Shown here one piece after another: positions 15,250 to 26,400 of a stretch of DNA of 64,000 nucleotides. Position 1 is the stretch's first letter. Every line of letters starts with the position of its first letter. Under the pieces are notes generated by a model. It was not told the origin of the DNA. It ran no database searches and worked only from the letters and a program-made list of their open reading frames with translations. The stretch is from a bacterium (lineage in GTDB: Bacteria; Desulfobacterota; Binatia; HRBIN30; CADEER01). The translations under genes and the position numbers were made by a program. The stretch is taken from assembly GCA_030430165.1 (NCBI GenBank), contig JAUIGL010000007.1:62001-126000 (forward strand), in the 5' to 3' direction.

Positions 15250-18200
15250 CTAACCCTGACACGAGCCGGCGGCACCGATTTTATCCCACGCCGCCCATCG
15301 TTCGGCGCGTTGCAGCCGTCCGATCAATACCCTGCGCAGCATTCGCTCATCGGCTAGTGCGTCGTTCTCCTTCGCCTCGAGCTGCATAAGCGCCCGAGCG
15401 GCCTTGCCGGTCTTTCCCTTGTCGAGCGTCGAGAGGAAGCGGCGCGTCGCTGGGTTGTCGACCGACTTTCCCAGTTCTACCGTCAGCTCGCGGTGAAGTT
15501 CCATGAGAGGGCCGAGCTTGCGGCCGTCTTTTGTTGCACCGGCGGCGAATGCCTGATCGAGGCCGCCCTGGATCACCCAAGCGTGAAAACTGGACTCTCG
15601 AGCGATGGTTCCGAAGGTTCTGGCTATTCGTGTTGGAACGAGCAGATTGGACGGTAGCAACAAGCTCAGTGGGCGGGCGATCGTCGAGGCGGTCGCCCTA
15701 CTATCGGCGATTGCTGCAATCGCGATGTCGACGGCGGCGGAGGATTGCTCGGGAGGTTTTGCGCATAGCCCGAGCATCAATACGAGCTCGCCGAACTTGT
15801 CGAGCGGCACATCGGGATCGAGTAAGGCCTCGATGAAGCGATGATCCGTGCTCACGTAGCCTTCCCTCAGATTGTAAGCCAGGCGCTGCGCGCCAATCGC
15901 GAGCCACGAATCCAGGGCTTGCGGCCAGATCGCCGGATCGAGAGTCTCAGGGGTCTGCTGTAGGTCGGGGTAACCTTTGACACCGGTCGGCATGCGCCGA
16001 TGGGCGAGCACGGTCGGTAGGTCGGGGTCGACGGTCTCACTCTCGTCCAACTTGGCGTCTCGGAGAGCGGGAAGCGGGGGCTCGACGGATATCTGGAGCC
16101 ACTCGGTTTTCCACTCCTTGCCCCACCTGTCCCGGAAGGTCTCGCGCTCGACGGAAATCAGGTAGCGGGCCGCGGTCCCGGCATCTGGGCCGAGCCCCGG
16201 GTGTACCGATTCGACAGCCGGATCATCCGAGTAGGGGGCTCTGCAGCGAGCTGCCGCCACCCACAACGCTGCGGTGCGGCCTACCGGCTCGTCTCCTCCC
16301 AACGCATAACGGAGAGCGCTTCCCGACTCTCCCGTCAGATTGGCGGCGGCGCCAAGCGCTCGGTCTCGGTTTTCTGGGGCGAGGCGAAGCAGCGCGATCA
16401 CCTGTTCCGATATTGGCGGGGCGTCGCCGTAGCTCTGCCACTCCGAATATCGATCGACGGCGACCATGGGATCGATCCACATCCCGCCGTGTGTCGGGGC
16501 GTGAAGCATCGGTCGCGGTAGGGCTGCCGCTACCCGGGCGCCGAGCTCGAGCATGGCGCGAACGTGTATCGAACTTCCCGCGAAGATGGGGCTCCGGGCA
16601 CGCCAGTGCTCAGCGGGGAGGGTCGGCGCATGGCCGTTCCACCAGCCGTAGAATATCAGTAGATGGTAGCGTGGGTTGTCTCTGTAGCCCTCGCGTTCTA
16701 GGACCGACGAGACTCTTTTTAGCAGCGGTACGAACTTGCGGCGTTCCTCTTCGCGCCGCCGGTCGCACAATCTGGAGATTCCGTCGAGGCAGCGCTCGAC
16801 GAAGTCTGGGGCGACGGCGCTCTCCATGGCGACGCCGCAGCTTTCGAGCAGATCATCTATTTCTGTGATCGGCGTGATCCGGCTCTCTGGGTTCAACCGG
16901 GGAACGTCGCATCCGCGAAATGCCAATGGGTTCCGCAGCACTTCGGCACTGTCGAGCTGGGCAGGCTTTGGTAGGCCGGCAAGTTGTCGCCATCGGGAGG
17001 GCACTGCTTGGTTCCGGTCGCGAAGCGCGTCGAGATCGATCTCCTCTTCATCGCGACCGCGTGCGATTTCTTCTCCGCCGCCCAACCACGCGAGGACAGA
17101 TCCGCGAAGGCTCGGGGCAACACTATCGACCAAGGTCCGCGCCCGGTCTTTCAGGCCGGTGTCCCAGGGGCTTCCGATCTGCTCCAGCGTGGAGAGGCTG
17201 AGCCGCTGTAGGTCGGTGCTCTCTTGGGCAAGAGCTTCGACGACGGCGGCGCAGGCTTCTTCGCGTAGAGAGGGGTCGGTTTCGACGGCGGTTCTAATGA
17301 GGCGCAGGGCGTCTCTTACTACCCCCTTGGACTTGGCGTGAACCGTGGGCGCCAGGGCAGGGACCAGGTCGGAGGGGGGTAGGTGTCCCTGTTTGGCCAG
17401 TTGTTTGACGTTCTTGAGAGCGAACGAAACCGTGGGGGGAATTTTGCTCCCGAGCAGGTGCAAATAGCGACTAGCCCTCGTCGCGCGTTCCTCGATCGAT
17501 GGGGCGAGGGCGTCGTGTGTTCTCGAATACCAGCCCGCGCGATACTGAGGAAAGTCGCGCGCCAAGGCATCGAGGATTGCGTCCAGCAAGGTCCCACGGT
17601 CGATCTCCCCGGTCTGAGCGAGTACAAGAAACGCCTCGCGCCACTGGTGGTTGAAGTACTGCTCGTCCTGGGTCAGGCTGATATCCGAGTTTCCTTCTAC
17701 CTCGAACAATTGCCACACGTCTTCGACGAGCAACTCGGGGTCGGCGCGCAGCCCGCCCAGGGCGGAGCGCCTGTACTTCGTGTAGATGTCGTACTGATCT
17801 CTGTTTTCGATCGCCGACGCGGGGCACTGGGGTAGCTTCTCGGGTTCATGAAGTAGCTGCCACTGCCACCGGCAATCGCCGATCCCGACCAGCATGCCGA
17901 GCGTGTATCCGTCGGTGCGCTCGATCTTCCCATGTCCCAAGCGTTCGAGCACTCGCGCGATCGCCCAGAGGCGAGCGTCACTCGTCGTCTCTCGATCGAT
18001 CAAGCTGCTGAGGAAATCGCACATCCACTCGGCTCTGCGGTCCGCCAAGACGAGAATGCTCGCGTTGTTCGACCACAGTCGCCATCCGAATCGACGGTGG
18101 ATTGCGCTCAGCTGTTTGCGGGATCCACAAGCCAGCGCCGCCAGGCAGCCCTTTTCGATGGCATCGTGCGAGTATTCAGGCGATACGAGTCCCGTCTCCA

Positions 18201-18351
18201 GGCGCATCGCGATCTCATGGACTTCGTCCGCGATCTGCCCCCGATCTTGCTCGTTCATCCCTGAGAACAGGCTGGCGATTCGGTCACTCTCCGCGCGGGT
18301 GGACGATCCGCCGAGACATTCCAGGATTTGGCGGCGCTTGCGGTCGTCCAT
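15250..18351 (-). CDS. large DUF6493-like helical-repeat protein, SWIM partner
   Basis: 1033 residues with no signal peptide or membrane segment. Most of it reads as helical repeats of the HEAT/ARM kind (many short amphipathic helices such as RDALRLIRTAVETDP and EACAAVVEALAQE). The pattern and the neighbour recall DUF6493-family proteins, which from memory occur beside SWIM zinc-finger proteins; the assignment should be confirmed by profile search. No nuclease or kinase motif is evident. Its ATG immediately follows the TGA of the SWIM gene (TGAATG), so translation is coupled and the two products are probably made in fixed ratio. Third-position GC is lower than in the housekeeping block. Confidence 0.6.
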   Translation of the reverse strand: MDDRKRRQILECLGGSSTRAESDRIASLFSGMNEQDRGQIADEVHEIAMRLETGLVSPEYSHDAIEKGCLAALACGSRKQLSAIHRRFGWRLWSNNASILVLADRRAEWMCDFLSSLIDRETTSDARLWAIARVLERLGHGKIERTDGYTLGMLVGIGDCRWQWQLLHEPEKLPQCPASAIENRDQYDIYTKYRRSALGGLRADPELLVEDVWQLFEVEGNSDISLTQDEQYFNHQWREAFLVLAQTGEIDRGTLLDAILDALARDFPQYRAGWYSRTHDALAPSIEERATRASRYLHLLGSKIPPTVSFALKNVKQLAKQGHLPPSDLVPALAPTVHAKSKGVVRDALRLIRTAVETDPSLREEACAAVVEALAQESTDLQRLSLSTLEQIGSPWDTGLKDRARTLVDSVAPSLRGSVLAWLGGGEEIARGRDEEEIDLDALRDRNQAVPSRWRQLAGLPKPAQLDSAEVLRNPLAFRGCDVPRLNPESRITPITEIDDLLESCGVAMESAVAPDFVERCLDGISRLCDRRREEERRKFVPLLKRVSSVLEREGYRDNPRYHLLIFYGWWNGHAPTLPAEHWRARSPIFAGSSIHVRAMLELGARVAAALPRPMLHAPTHGGMWIDPMVAVDRYSEWQSYGDAPPISEQVIALLRLAPENRDRALGAAANLTGESGSALRYALGGDEPVGRTAALWVAAARCRAPYSDDPAVESVHPGLGPDAGTAARYLISVERETFRDRWGKEWKTEWLQISVEPPLPALRDAKLDESETVDPDLPTVLAHRRMPTGVKGYPDLQQTPETLDPAIWPQALDSWLAIGAQRLAYNLREGYVSTDHRFIEALLDPDVPLDKFGELVLMLGLCAKPPEQSSAAVDIAIAAIADSRATASTIARPLSLLLPSNLLVPTRIARTFGTIARESSFHAWVIQGGLDQAFAAGATKDGRKLGPLMELHRELTVELGKSVDNPATRRFLSTLDKGKTGKAARALMQLEAKENDALADERMLRRVLIGRLQRAERWAAWDKIGAAGSCQG

Positions 18352-19701
18352 TCACGTGCTCTCGTAGATCTGTGCGGCGAGGACGTGCTTGCACGGTCCG
18401 CGTTCGCCCTGGTGCTTTCCGTACCAGGGGCACGAACATTTCTCAGCCCCTTCGGACAAGCGTACGTAGTGCTCGCTGTTGCCCGATGCGACGAAATATT
18501 CGCGACGGCCGTCACGCTGCGAGGTCGGTTGAACGCGGCCCTGTTCGGCGAGAACGCGCGCCGCGACCAAGCGCGGGTGAAGAGCCTCGATCAGCGACAG
18601 GTCGAAGGGAAGCTCACGGTGAAAGTAGTGGGAGTCGCGAAGCTCGAATCCGACGAGACCGCGGACACCGAGCACAGCGAGAGTTCGTGAGGCGAGGTTT
18701 TCGTCGATGCCGATTTTGGTCGCCAACTGCGCCGTGCCGATGCACGATTCCCAACGTAGACTGGCGTGAACTTGAGGGAGAGCCTGCTTCCAATCGTCGC
18801 TGGCCAAGATGGAGAGTACCTGACCCTCGCCAGAGAATCCGCGCCAGACCTCCGGGCTCAGAGTGACCTCGAGTCGCGCGCAGCCGAAGTCGAGCACCCA
18901 GCCACTCCCTCCGCGGATCGGATCCGCCCGGACGCTTACCGACTCGGCGAAGCTCGCCAGCAATTCGAGCGGTCGCAACCTCTCGATCGCCACGATCCGC
19001 ACTCCTTCGTGGGATGCGATGCGGCTCAGGCGCAGGCCCCGTCCTGACTTGACGATCCAGTGAGGCGGACCCCCGATACGCCCCCGGGGAAGCGAGCGCA
19101 GAAACCGGCGAAGCTCCGAACCGGACACATCGAATCGAGGCTCCATGCGAACCTGATGGGCCTGCAGCTCGACGAAGCTGCGAAGCCAGCGCAAGGGTAG
19201 GTCTACCTTCTTCTCGATCACCGCGCGGTCGGCGGTCTCAAGCTTGACCTCATCCGAGCCAACCGACAGCGTGACCTTCGAGCTGTGGCGAAGACGAGAG
19301 AGAGCGGCGAGCATCGGTGCGTTGAAGTCGACGTTGGTGGTTCCATTCGCCACGATCTTTCCCTCGAGAGCGTCGGGAAGAAAATCGACTCGGGCGTGCA
19401 CGCTTGCGCAGGGAGAGAAGCCTTCGAACCGCAACCGATCTCCACCTGCAGTCACGACCGGATCCGCTTCGCGCAGGATGCGCTCCAGCATCGCGGGCGG
19501 GACGTGGTAGCGCGAACGCACTACTTTCATCAAGGTGCTGAGGAGGTCGGCGCTACGCTTCGGCTGCCTCAGGCCGCCGTGAAAGAAGTAGGGGCGCTTT
19601 CCTCTGGAGCTGGTCGCGAGTCGAAGCTCGGGTCCCGAATACCCCGTCTCGAATGAGGACGAGTGCGCGTAGGAGTAAACGTGTGCGACGCTGGCTCTCA
19701 C
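18352..19701 (-). CDS. SWIM zinc-finger protein
   Basis: 449 residues from a GTG start. The C-terminus has a clean SWIM finger, CSC followed by 12 residues and then CKHVLAAQ (CxCxnCxH), which binds zinc and usually DNA or protein. The first ~330 residues contain no known domain; they are mixed alpha/beta with segments such as HARVDFLPDALEG and TLSVGSDEVKLET. Residues ~345-420 look like a winged-helix-like segment followed by the finger. It is the first gene of a two-gene minus-strand unit with the DUF6493-like protein. A role in genome defence, DNA repair or regulation is open. Confidence 0.8.
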   Translation of the reverse strand: MRASVAHVYSYAHSSSFETGYSGPELRLATSSRGKRPYFFHGGLRQPKRSADLLSTLMKVVRSRYHVPPAMLERILREADPVVTAGGDRLRFEGFSPCASVHARVDFLPDALEGKIVANGTTNVDFNAPMLAALSRLRHSSKVTLSVGSDEVKLETADRAVIEKKVDLPLRWLRSFVELQAHQVRMEPRFDVSGSELRRFLRSLPRGRIGGPPHWIVKSGRGLRLSRIASHEGVRIVAIERLRPLELLASFAESVSVRADPIRGGSGWVLDFGCARLEVTLSPEVWRGFSGEGQVLSILASDDWKQALPQVHASLRWESCIGTAQLATKIGIDENLASRTLAVLGVRGLVGFELRDSHYFHRELPFDLSLIEALHPRLVAARVLAEQGRVQPTSQRDGRREYFVASGNSEHYVRLSEGAEKCSCPWYGKHQGERGPCKHVLAAQIYEST

Positions 19702-20450
19702 GAGGGCAGGAATTCTCCCACGTTTTTTGGTCTCCCGCTACGCAGATCTCACCGCTACGAAAGAGGGCAGGGGTCTCGGTTGAGGTGCTCGCAGGCCGAT
19801 CTCGTCAGGAGTCTGACGACTTCGCCGTACCCATATCCCACCCGCGATTGGGGCAGCGCGGGAGCCCGTTCCTGGAGTCACCCCGTGATGTGACTGGCCT
19901 GCGAGTCCTTACCGTGCATCAGAGGGCAGTCTCTCGGCTCGGGCAAACGCCCGGGAACAGCTCGCAAAAACTCGTCCGGGGGCTTGTTCGCCGACCTTGT
20001 TTGTCTCTCACCGTCCGTTGTGCGGTTGGTCACAAAGAAAATCTCACTGCGCAACTCTCCCTCGCGCCTCTTTGCACTCATGCAAGGTTCGCGAGACCAG
20101 GGACGAGCTCTTTCTCTTCTTTGATTCGGTGTTCTGCGGTCGCGGGATAACATTGTTGGCCTACAACGAACAATGTTTATTCTGGCAATGAGGCGCTCGC
20201 GACGTAGATTCCATATGAGTCAGAGGGTTGCAGCGAATCGCTGCGCTGAACGTGTGTTCGCCCAATCGCTTGTTTGGCGTCGGTCGGTCGCCAGTGCGGG
20301 TGCGGGATTCGGTCCCCCCCAACCGTGTTTCTGGGACTATCGAGTGTTTAGCGTCTCGTTCGGATCCAGACCTCGGCAGCCTTACTGAGCGGTCAGTAGC
20401 GAAAATGGCCTTGACGTAGCTATCGTCGCGCGGATAGGGCTGCATGCGCT
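19702..20450. other. non-coding divergent region between SWIM and Rhs genes
   Basis: 749 bp, noticeably lower in GC than the flanks. Short open frames occur on both strands but none shows a conserved pattern or a ribosome site. The promoter of the minus-strand SWIM unit and that of the giant Rhs gene must lie here. A 9-bp inverted repeat at 20149-20177 is the only clear structure. A possible -35 TTGACG lies at 20411-20416 with only a weak -10 (GATAGG) 16 bp later, shortly before the Rhs start. Confidence 0.5.
20149..20177. promoter_or_regulatory. AT-rich 9-bp inverted repeat, possible operator
   Basis: AACATTGTT (20149-20157) and AACAATGTT (20169-20177) form a perfect inverted repeat with an 11-base spacer in the divergent region between the SWIM and Rhs genes. 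It could be a regulator site or a hairpin with a short T-rich exit. It is 270 bp from the Rhs start and 450 bp from the SWIM start. Confidence 0.4.
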
Positions 20451-23400
20451 GTGCGTTGCGCGATTCGTTTTTCTCTCGGTTGTCTCCCGATCCTGGTTCT
20501 GGTCTGCGGTGTCCCGCCGTTCGGCGCGAAGCATGCGCTGGGCGAGCCGGCTGCGGTTGCCAAGCCTGCCGAGCCGACCGAATTCGGATTGGGCGGCGAC
20601 GCGCGCGAGCTGACGAACCGCCGGTCGGCGAAGACCAAGCGCTTTCGTACCGAGGCCAATGGCCGCACGCTCTTCGCTGAGGTCTCGACCGGGCGGGTGC
20701 TGCACTACCAGAACGAAGAGGGGAAGTGGCGACGCAGTGGGGCTGGGTTTCGTTCGGAGGGTGCGGACGAGATCGCGGATGCGCGACCTTTCTCGGTTCG
20801 TGTGGCTCCCGATGGCCTGGCGATCGGCAGGCGCGACGAGAGCGGCGCGATCGTTCTCCTTACCCGCAAGCGGCCGACACGCGACCGCAAACGGATCAGC
20901 GCATCCTTCTCGGGACAGGATTTGACCTGGGATTGGCTGCTCTCCGATACCGAGCTGAAACTGGTCAGTCGCCGGGTTGCCCGCCGAACAGGCGCAACAG
21001 AGTACGTTTTTCCGTACCGTTTGAGCGGTGATTTCGCCCCGCCCACGCTGGGGCTGGACGGCTCGATCGGCAACGATGTGATCCGAATTGCGCGGCCGTT
21101 CCTTCTCGGGGCCGATGGCGAGGTCTACGACGACCTGGCCAGCTGGGAAGTGCGATCAGCGACCTCGCGGATCATTCTGCGCGTCGACGACAGCGATCTG
21201 CCCTCGCGCGCCCTGCCATACCGGATCGATCCGTCGGTCACTGCCCTCGGCAACGCCACCGCCGCCAACTTCGGCCTCACCCCCTTCGACACCTACGACG
21301 AGGTATGGACGGACCCGGACCGAGCGCTGACCAACAACAACTCGAAGGCCAAGGCGCAGGATTTGGCTGCTGGCGACACGAGCTCGGGCCTGCGGATCTA
21401 CGATTTCGGGTTCGATATCCCGGACAACGCCGAGATCGTCGGGGTCGAGGCCGAGTTCGATCGCAGCACCGAGGGCTGCGGCGGATGCGGCGGCAGCGAT
21501 TGTATTCGCGACCACGAGATTCGGCTCGCCGCGGACTTGTCGCCTGACGACCCGGCGGCGGCTGCCGACTCCGCGACCGTCGTTGGCGCCAACGAGGCGA
21601 TCGCCGACTGCTGGCCCTTCGACAGCAATTCTCCGAAAACCTACGGGGGAGAACTCGAGACCTGGGACGCTCAGCTCACCTGGGAGCAGGTAAACGACCG
21701 CGACTTCGGGCCGGTCGTCTCTGCGATCGGAGTGAGCCAGGACGGCAGCGGCGTGCCGGACGCCAAGGTCGATTTCGTTGGGATCACCGTCTATTGGAAA
21801 CATCCCGATCCGGGCGTCGGCAAGGAGCTGGTGAGTGACGATACGTTCCTCCGGACCAGCCTTCCCAACACGGTGGAGGGCGCCGAGACCTTCACCCGTA
21901 TCGACGAGGCCGCCGACAACCGGGCGCTGTACCGTGTGAGTAACGCTGCGATTCTGAAGGCCGTCGGCGAGCAGAACGGCGGCAATGTGACGGTCGCTGA
22001 GTTGCGACTGCACGTCTCCTTCAACGCCCAGAATTGGGGCACCGGCCAAGAGGTCGATCTCTACCGATTGCAGTACGACTGGAATCAGAATAGCGCGACG
22101 TGGAACTGTCCGATCGACACGGATCTGGCCAACAGCACGCCCGACTGTGCGACGCAGTGGAGCGGTGGCGACGACCCGCTAGATCCAGATCTCGATCCGG
22201 AAAATGCAACCGCCTCGACGACATTTCACAACACCACGTTGGGATGGCAGGCGTTCGACGTAAAGGCCGATGTCGACTACTTCCTCGCGAACCCGAACGA
22301 GAACTTCGGTTGGCTGCTCAAGCGGCGCGACGAGCAGATCAACGGCCGCATCGAGTTCGTGTCGCTCGAGGGGGACTACTTTGGCGCCGCCGGCTACGCG
22401 CCGTACCTGTACATCGAAACCGACGGGGCGACTGCTACGCCGACAGCAAGCGAGACGCCGACCCAGACGCCGACGGTAACCCCCTCCGACACCCCGACGG
22501 AGACACCCACTCATACGCCGACCGATACTCCAACCCGTACGCCGACAAACACCCCGACCGACACGCCAACCCGGACCCCCACTCATACTCCCACGCACAC
22601 GCCGACTTCGACGCCGACGAACACTCCGACGCACACTCCGACCAGCACTCCGACGGACACGCCGACCCAGACGCCGACGGATACTCCGACCGACACGCCG
22701 ACTTCGACTCCAACTGAGACGCCAACGAGCACTCCGACGGACACGCCTACGCAGACGCCGACTGACACGCCGACTTCGACTCCAACCGATACGCCAACTA
22801 GCACTCCGACGGACACGCCTACGCAGACGCCGACGGACACGCCTACGCAGACGCCGACGGACACGCCTACGCAGACGCCGACGGACACGCCTACGCAGAC
22901 GCCGACGGACACGCCGACGCATACGCCGACCTCGACCCCGACCCATACGCCGACCGCCACGCCGACCAACACCGCGACGCATACGGCAACGGATACTCCC
23001 ACGAGTACTCCGACGGACACGCCGACCGAGACCCCGACTCAGACCCCGACGAACACACCGACGCACACGCCGACACTGACCCCGACCCAGACTCCCACGC
23101 ATACGCCGACCGACACACCGACCCGGACTCCCACCCACACTCCGACGCACACGTGGACCGCGACCCCGACGAATACGCCAACCCTCACACCAACAACCAC
23201 TCCCACCGACACGCCAACCCAGACGCCCACCCTCACACCGACACAAACGCCGACTTCGACCCCGACCCACACGCCAACCGACACCCCGACCCACACGCCG
23301 ACCTCGACTCCGACGCATACGCCGACCGAAACGCCCACCTCGACTCCGACCGCTACCCCGACGCCGATTCCACCCGGTTTCGTCGTCGGCGAGGTTTTCG

Positions 23401-26400
23401 ACGACGGCAACGCGCTCAGGCTCGGCGACTTTGTCGTCGATGTCTTGAGTTCCCAGTTGTCAGTGGTCAGCCCGGCTGCGGATGGTTTCACCCTGCAGAC
23501 CGACGCTGGGAGCCAGATCGTCGCGATCTCCAAGGCGGGCTACACGGACAGCGTTCGTGAAGTCGTCGTGCCGCCATCCGGAGCGGTGCAGATGCGCGAT
23601 GCGCGCATGACCGCGCTTGCCCCGGATGTGGCTGCATCCGGCTCTGCGCAGGTGTTCGCGACGCAGCTCCTCACCCCGGCGGGGAGCGGCGATGTCGAGC
23701 TCGGTGTGGCGTCGGGTGTCGCTGCCGCCGCGGTCGTCAACCTCACCCCACTCAGTCCGCAGGGAGTCGTCGCTCCACTTCCGCTCGGCTGGAGCATCTT
23801 GGCGGGCGTCGATATTCGCATAGACCCGGCCCCGACTGGCGGGATGACCGCTGCGCTGCGGATTCCCCGCGATCTTATCGTTCCCGACGCGAGCCTGGTC
23901 CTGCAGGCGGCCGTATGGGACGGAGGCGGCGCGCGCTGGCTGGGGTACGCCGCGCCGACCGTTGTCGACATTGGCGGGGTCGACACGATCGAGCTGCCGG
24001 TTACGGCGCCCGGTCAGCTGGCCATCCTGGTCGCAGATGCCGGATCGTCGCTGACGAGCACTCCCGCGGTCGCGTTGCCGGGCGTTGCGTCCGGATCGTC
24101 GCCGCCGAGCGGCGGCAGCGTCCTGGCGGTGCCGGACGTGATTTTCTCGACGGTCGATGCGCGGGCCGCCGTCTTTGCCGACGTCGCTGGCCTCGCGGCA
24201 CCGAGTGGAACGCTCATTGAAGCGGCATTGTCGGAGAGCTTCGACACCGTGCGCGGGGTCGAGCTGGGGGCGCTCAGTCGCCAGGACCTGGTCGCCTATC
24301 AAGTTTCCATGGACGCCAATGGTGACAGCGCTGGGGCAGGGCCGTCGGATCTCGCCGCGCGCTTCGTGGTCGGTCCGTCGCGCGACGATATCTCGCTCGC
24401 CGACCTGATCGAAGGCCGCATCGAGATCGCGACCGAGCTGGCGGTTGCCGCATCGCCCGGTGTGATCGATCCGGCGGCGAATATTACGATCGGCGGGCCC
24501 GGCGGTATCGGGCTGACGGTGCCGGTGGGAGCTGCGCCGGCCGACACGATCGTTTCGATCGGTGAGGTCACGGCGGGCGATCTGCCGAGCGGCGTCTCAC
24601 CCGACGCGGCTTTCGTCCTCTTCGTCGCAGGTGGCAGCCTCGATCCAGTGGCGACTTACACTCTTTCGCCCGGATTCGCGGCCACCGAGAATGAAGTTGT
24701 CGTCATCGGCTTGACGCGGTTCGTCGCCACTCAGTCGCGTGTCGTCGTCGAGGCGGTCGCCTTCGGCACCGGCTTGGCTGGTGGCGACATCCAGATCACG
24801 CAATGCCGCGTTGGCGCTTGCTTGACCGGCTTTGGCGCACCGGGTGCGTACTCGGTGTTCCGCATGCCGAGCGGCGTGACATTTGCGAGCGGAGTCGTAT
24901 CGGATGGCAGCCTTCCGGTGGCGGGGCAGATCGTTGATGCGGCCGGCATCGACTTCGTCGCGGTCGGCAATGCGGCCGGTGGGTTCGTTTTGCCGGTTCC
25001 CCTGGGCGGACAGGTTTTGAGCGTCTTCGACCAACCCAACGACCGCAGCGGGCAGGTGGCCGTCAATGGTGCCGTCGATTCGGTTGTCGTGGCTGACATC
25101 ATTCTGTTGACCTCCGCGCCGCGCGTGACCAACATTTCGCCGGCCGTGCACGAAGGCGGCGTTGCTGCGAACGCAGTCGTCGAGGTCACGTTCAGCGAGG
25201 CGCTGGCTGCGGCGAGTGTCACCGCAACCTCGGTGCGCTTGGAGTATGTCGACGACAACGACCTGATCGTCGCAGAGCCGGCGCGCCGTTCGCTGGCCGA
25301 CGGCGGTACCCGACTGCTGATCGCGCCGAACTCGGATCTCCGACCGAACACGCTGTACACGGTTACCCTCACCACCGGTGTGACCGACGTCGCCGGGACG
25401 CCGATGGACGAAGACGTATCGCTGGGAACGGATATCGCCTTCGCGTCCAACTTCACCACCGAGCCGGTCTTCCGCGCTGAGTCACTGCCGGACGGCGCCC
25501 TGGTGGTTCGTATTCCCGTCGACGCGAACGGTGTCCATGTGCCGCCGGCGCTGGGCGTAGACGATCAAGGAGCCCAGGGGACAGCGGTCATCTGTGCCGG
25601 TGCCGGTGTCGCGCTTCCCGCGACGTTCGTGTCTGTGCAGAACGTGACGACAAATGGCGGCGCGGGCGACACCTGCTCAACCGGGATCCCTGCACCCGGA
25701 ACAGAGTGCGAGAGCTTCGACTTTCTGGAGGACCAGGTTTGTGGCGAAGCCGAGCTCGAGAAGTGTAACATCTCCGCAGACGGTAGCTTTTGCTTGGTAG
25801 TCGCCGCGGCGCCGGGCGACCGCATCCAAGTGCTCGTTAAGGACATCTTTGGGAATCAAGTCGCGCTCGATGCGGGCACGATGCGCGACAAAGAGACCGG
25901 TGCCGTGGTGGTCGGACCGGAAGGGGCCGACGTCGTATTCCCCGGCGACGAAAGATACTCGGCGCGGATTCCGCCGGGGGCTTTCGCGCTTCCGACCATC
26001 GTCCAGGTAACACCGATCGAGGATGTTCCCGACCCGCTCAACCCGGACGGACGGATTCCGCTGTTCGACGATCAGGGTGCCCTGACCGATGAGCGCTTTT
26101 CCGCCTTCCTCAATCAGACGCATCCCGAGCTGAATTCGATCCTGGAGCTGATCGGGATGGTCGAAGTTGACTTCAACCCGGATCGCACCGCGCTGGTGCA
26201 GTACGACGTCACGGTCCCTTACCTAAACCCGGGGGCATCGCCTGAGACTGAGGTCTACACGGCGAGCCGCATCGTCCAATTCCGTGACGTCGACGGCGAT
26301 GACCTTGACGACTACGAGCTCTCGCTCATCGACGAGGCCCATTTCGAGACGGACGGCCAGAGTTTCAACATTGTCGCTACCGACCCAGCGGCATTCCCTG

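Noticed and set aside
19653-20150. Plus-strand 165-codon frame in the SWIM-Rhs gap
   Set aside because: No ribosome site, no conserved pattern, overlaps the start of the SWIM gene.
20161-20445. Minus-strand 94-codon frame and a possible tRNA relic before the Rhs gene
   Set aside because: The peptide is of the low-information kind that arises by chance; I could not build a cloverleaf or a convincing T-arm from 20220-20340.
22430-23375. CRISPR-like array
   Set aside because: Regularly spaced repeats are present, but they encode an uninterrupted TPTx series in frame with the Rhs gene and have no unique spacers.
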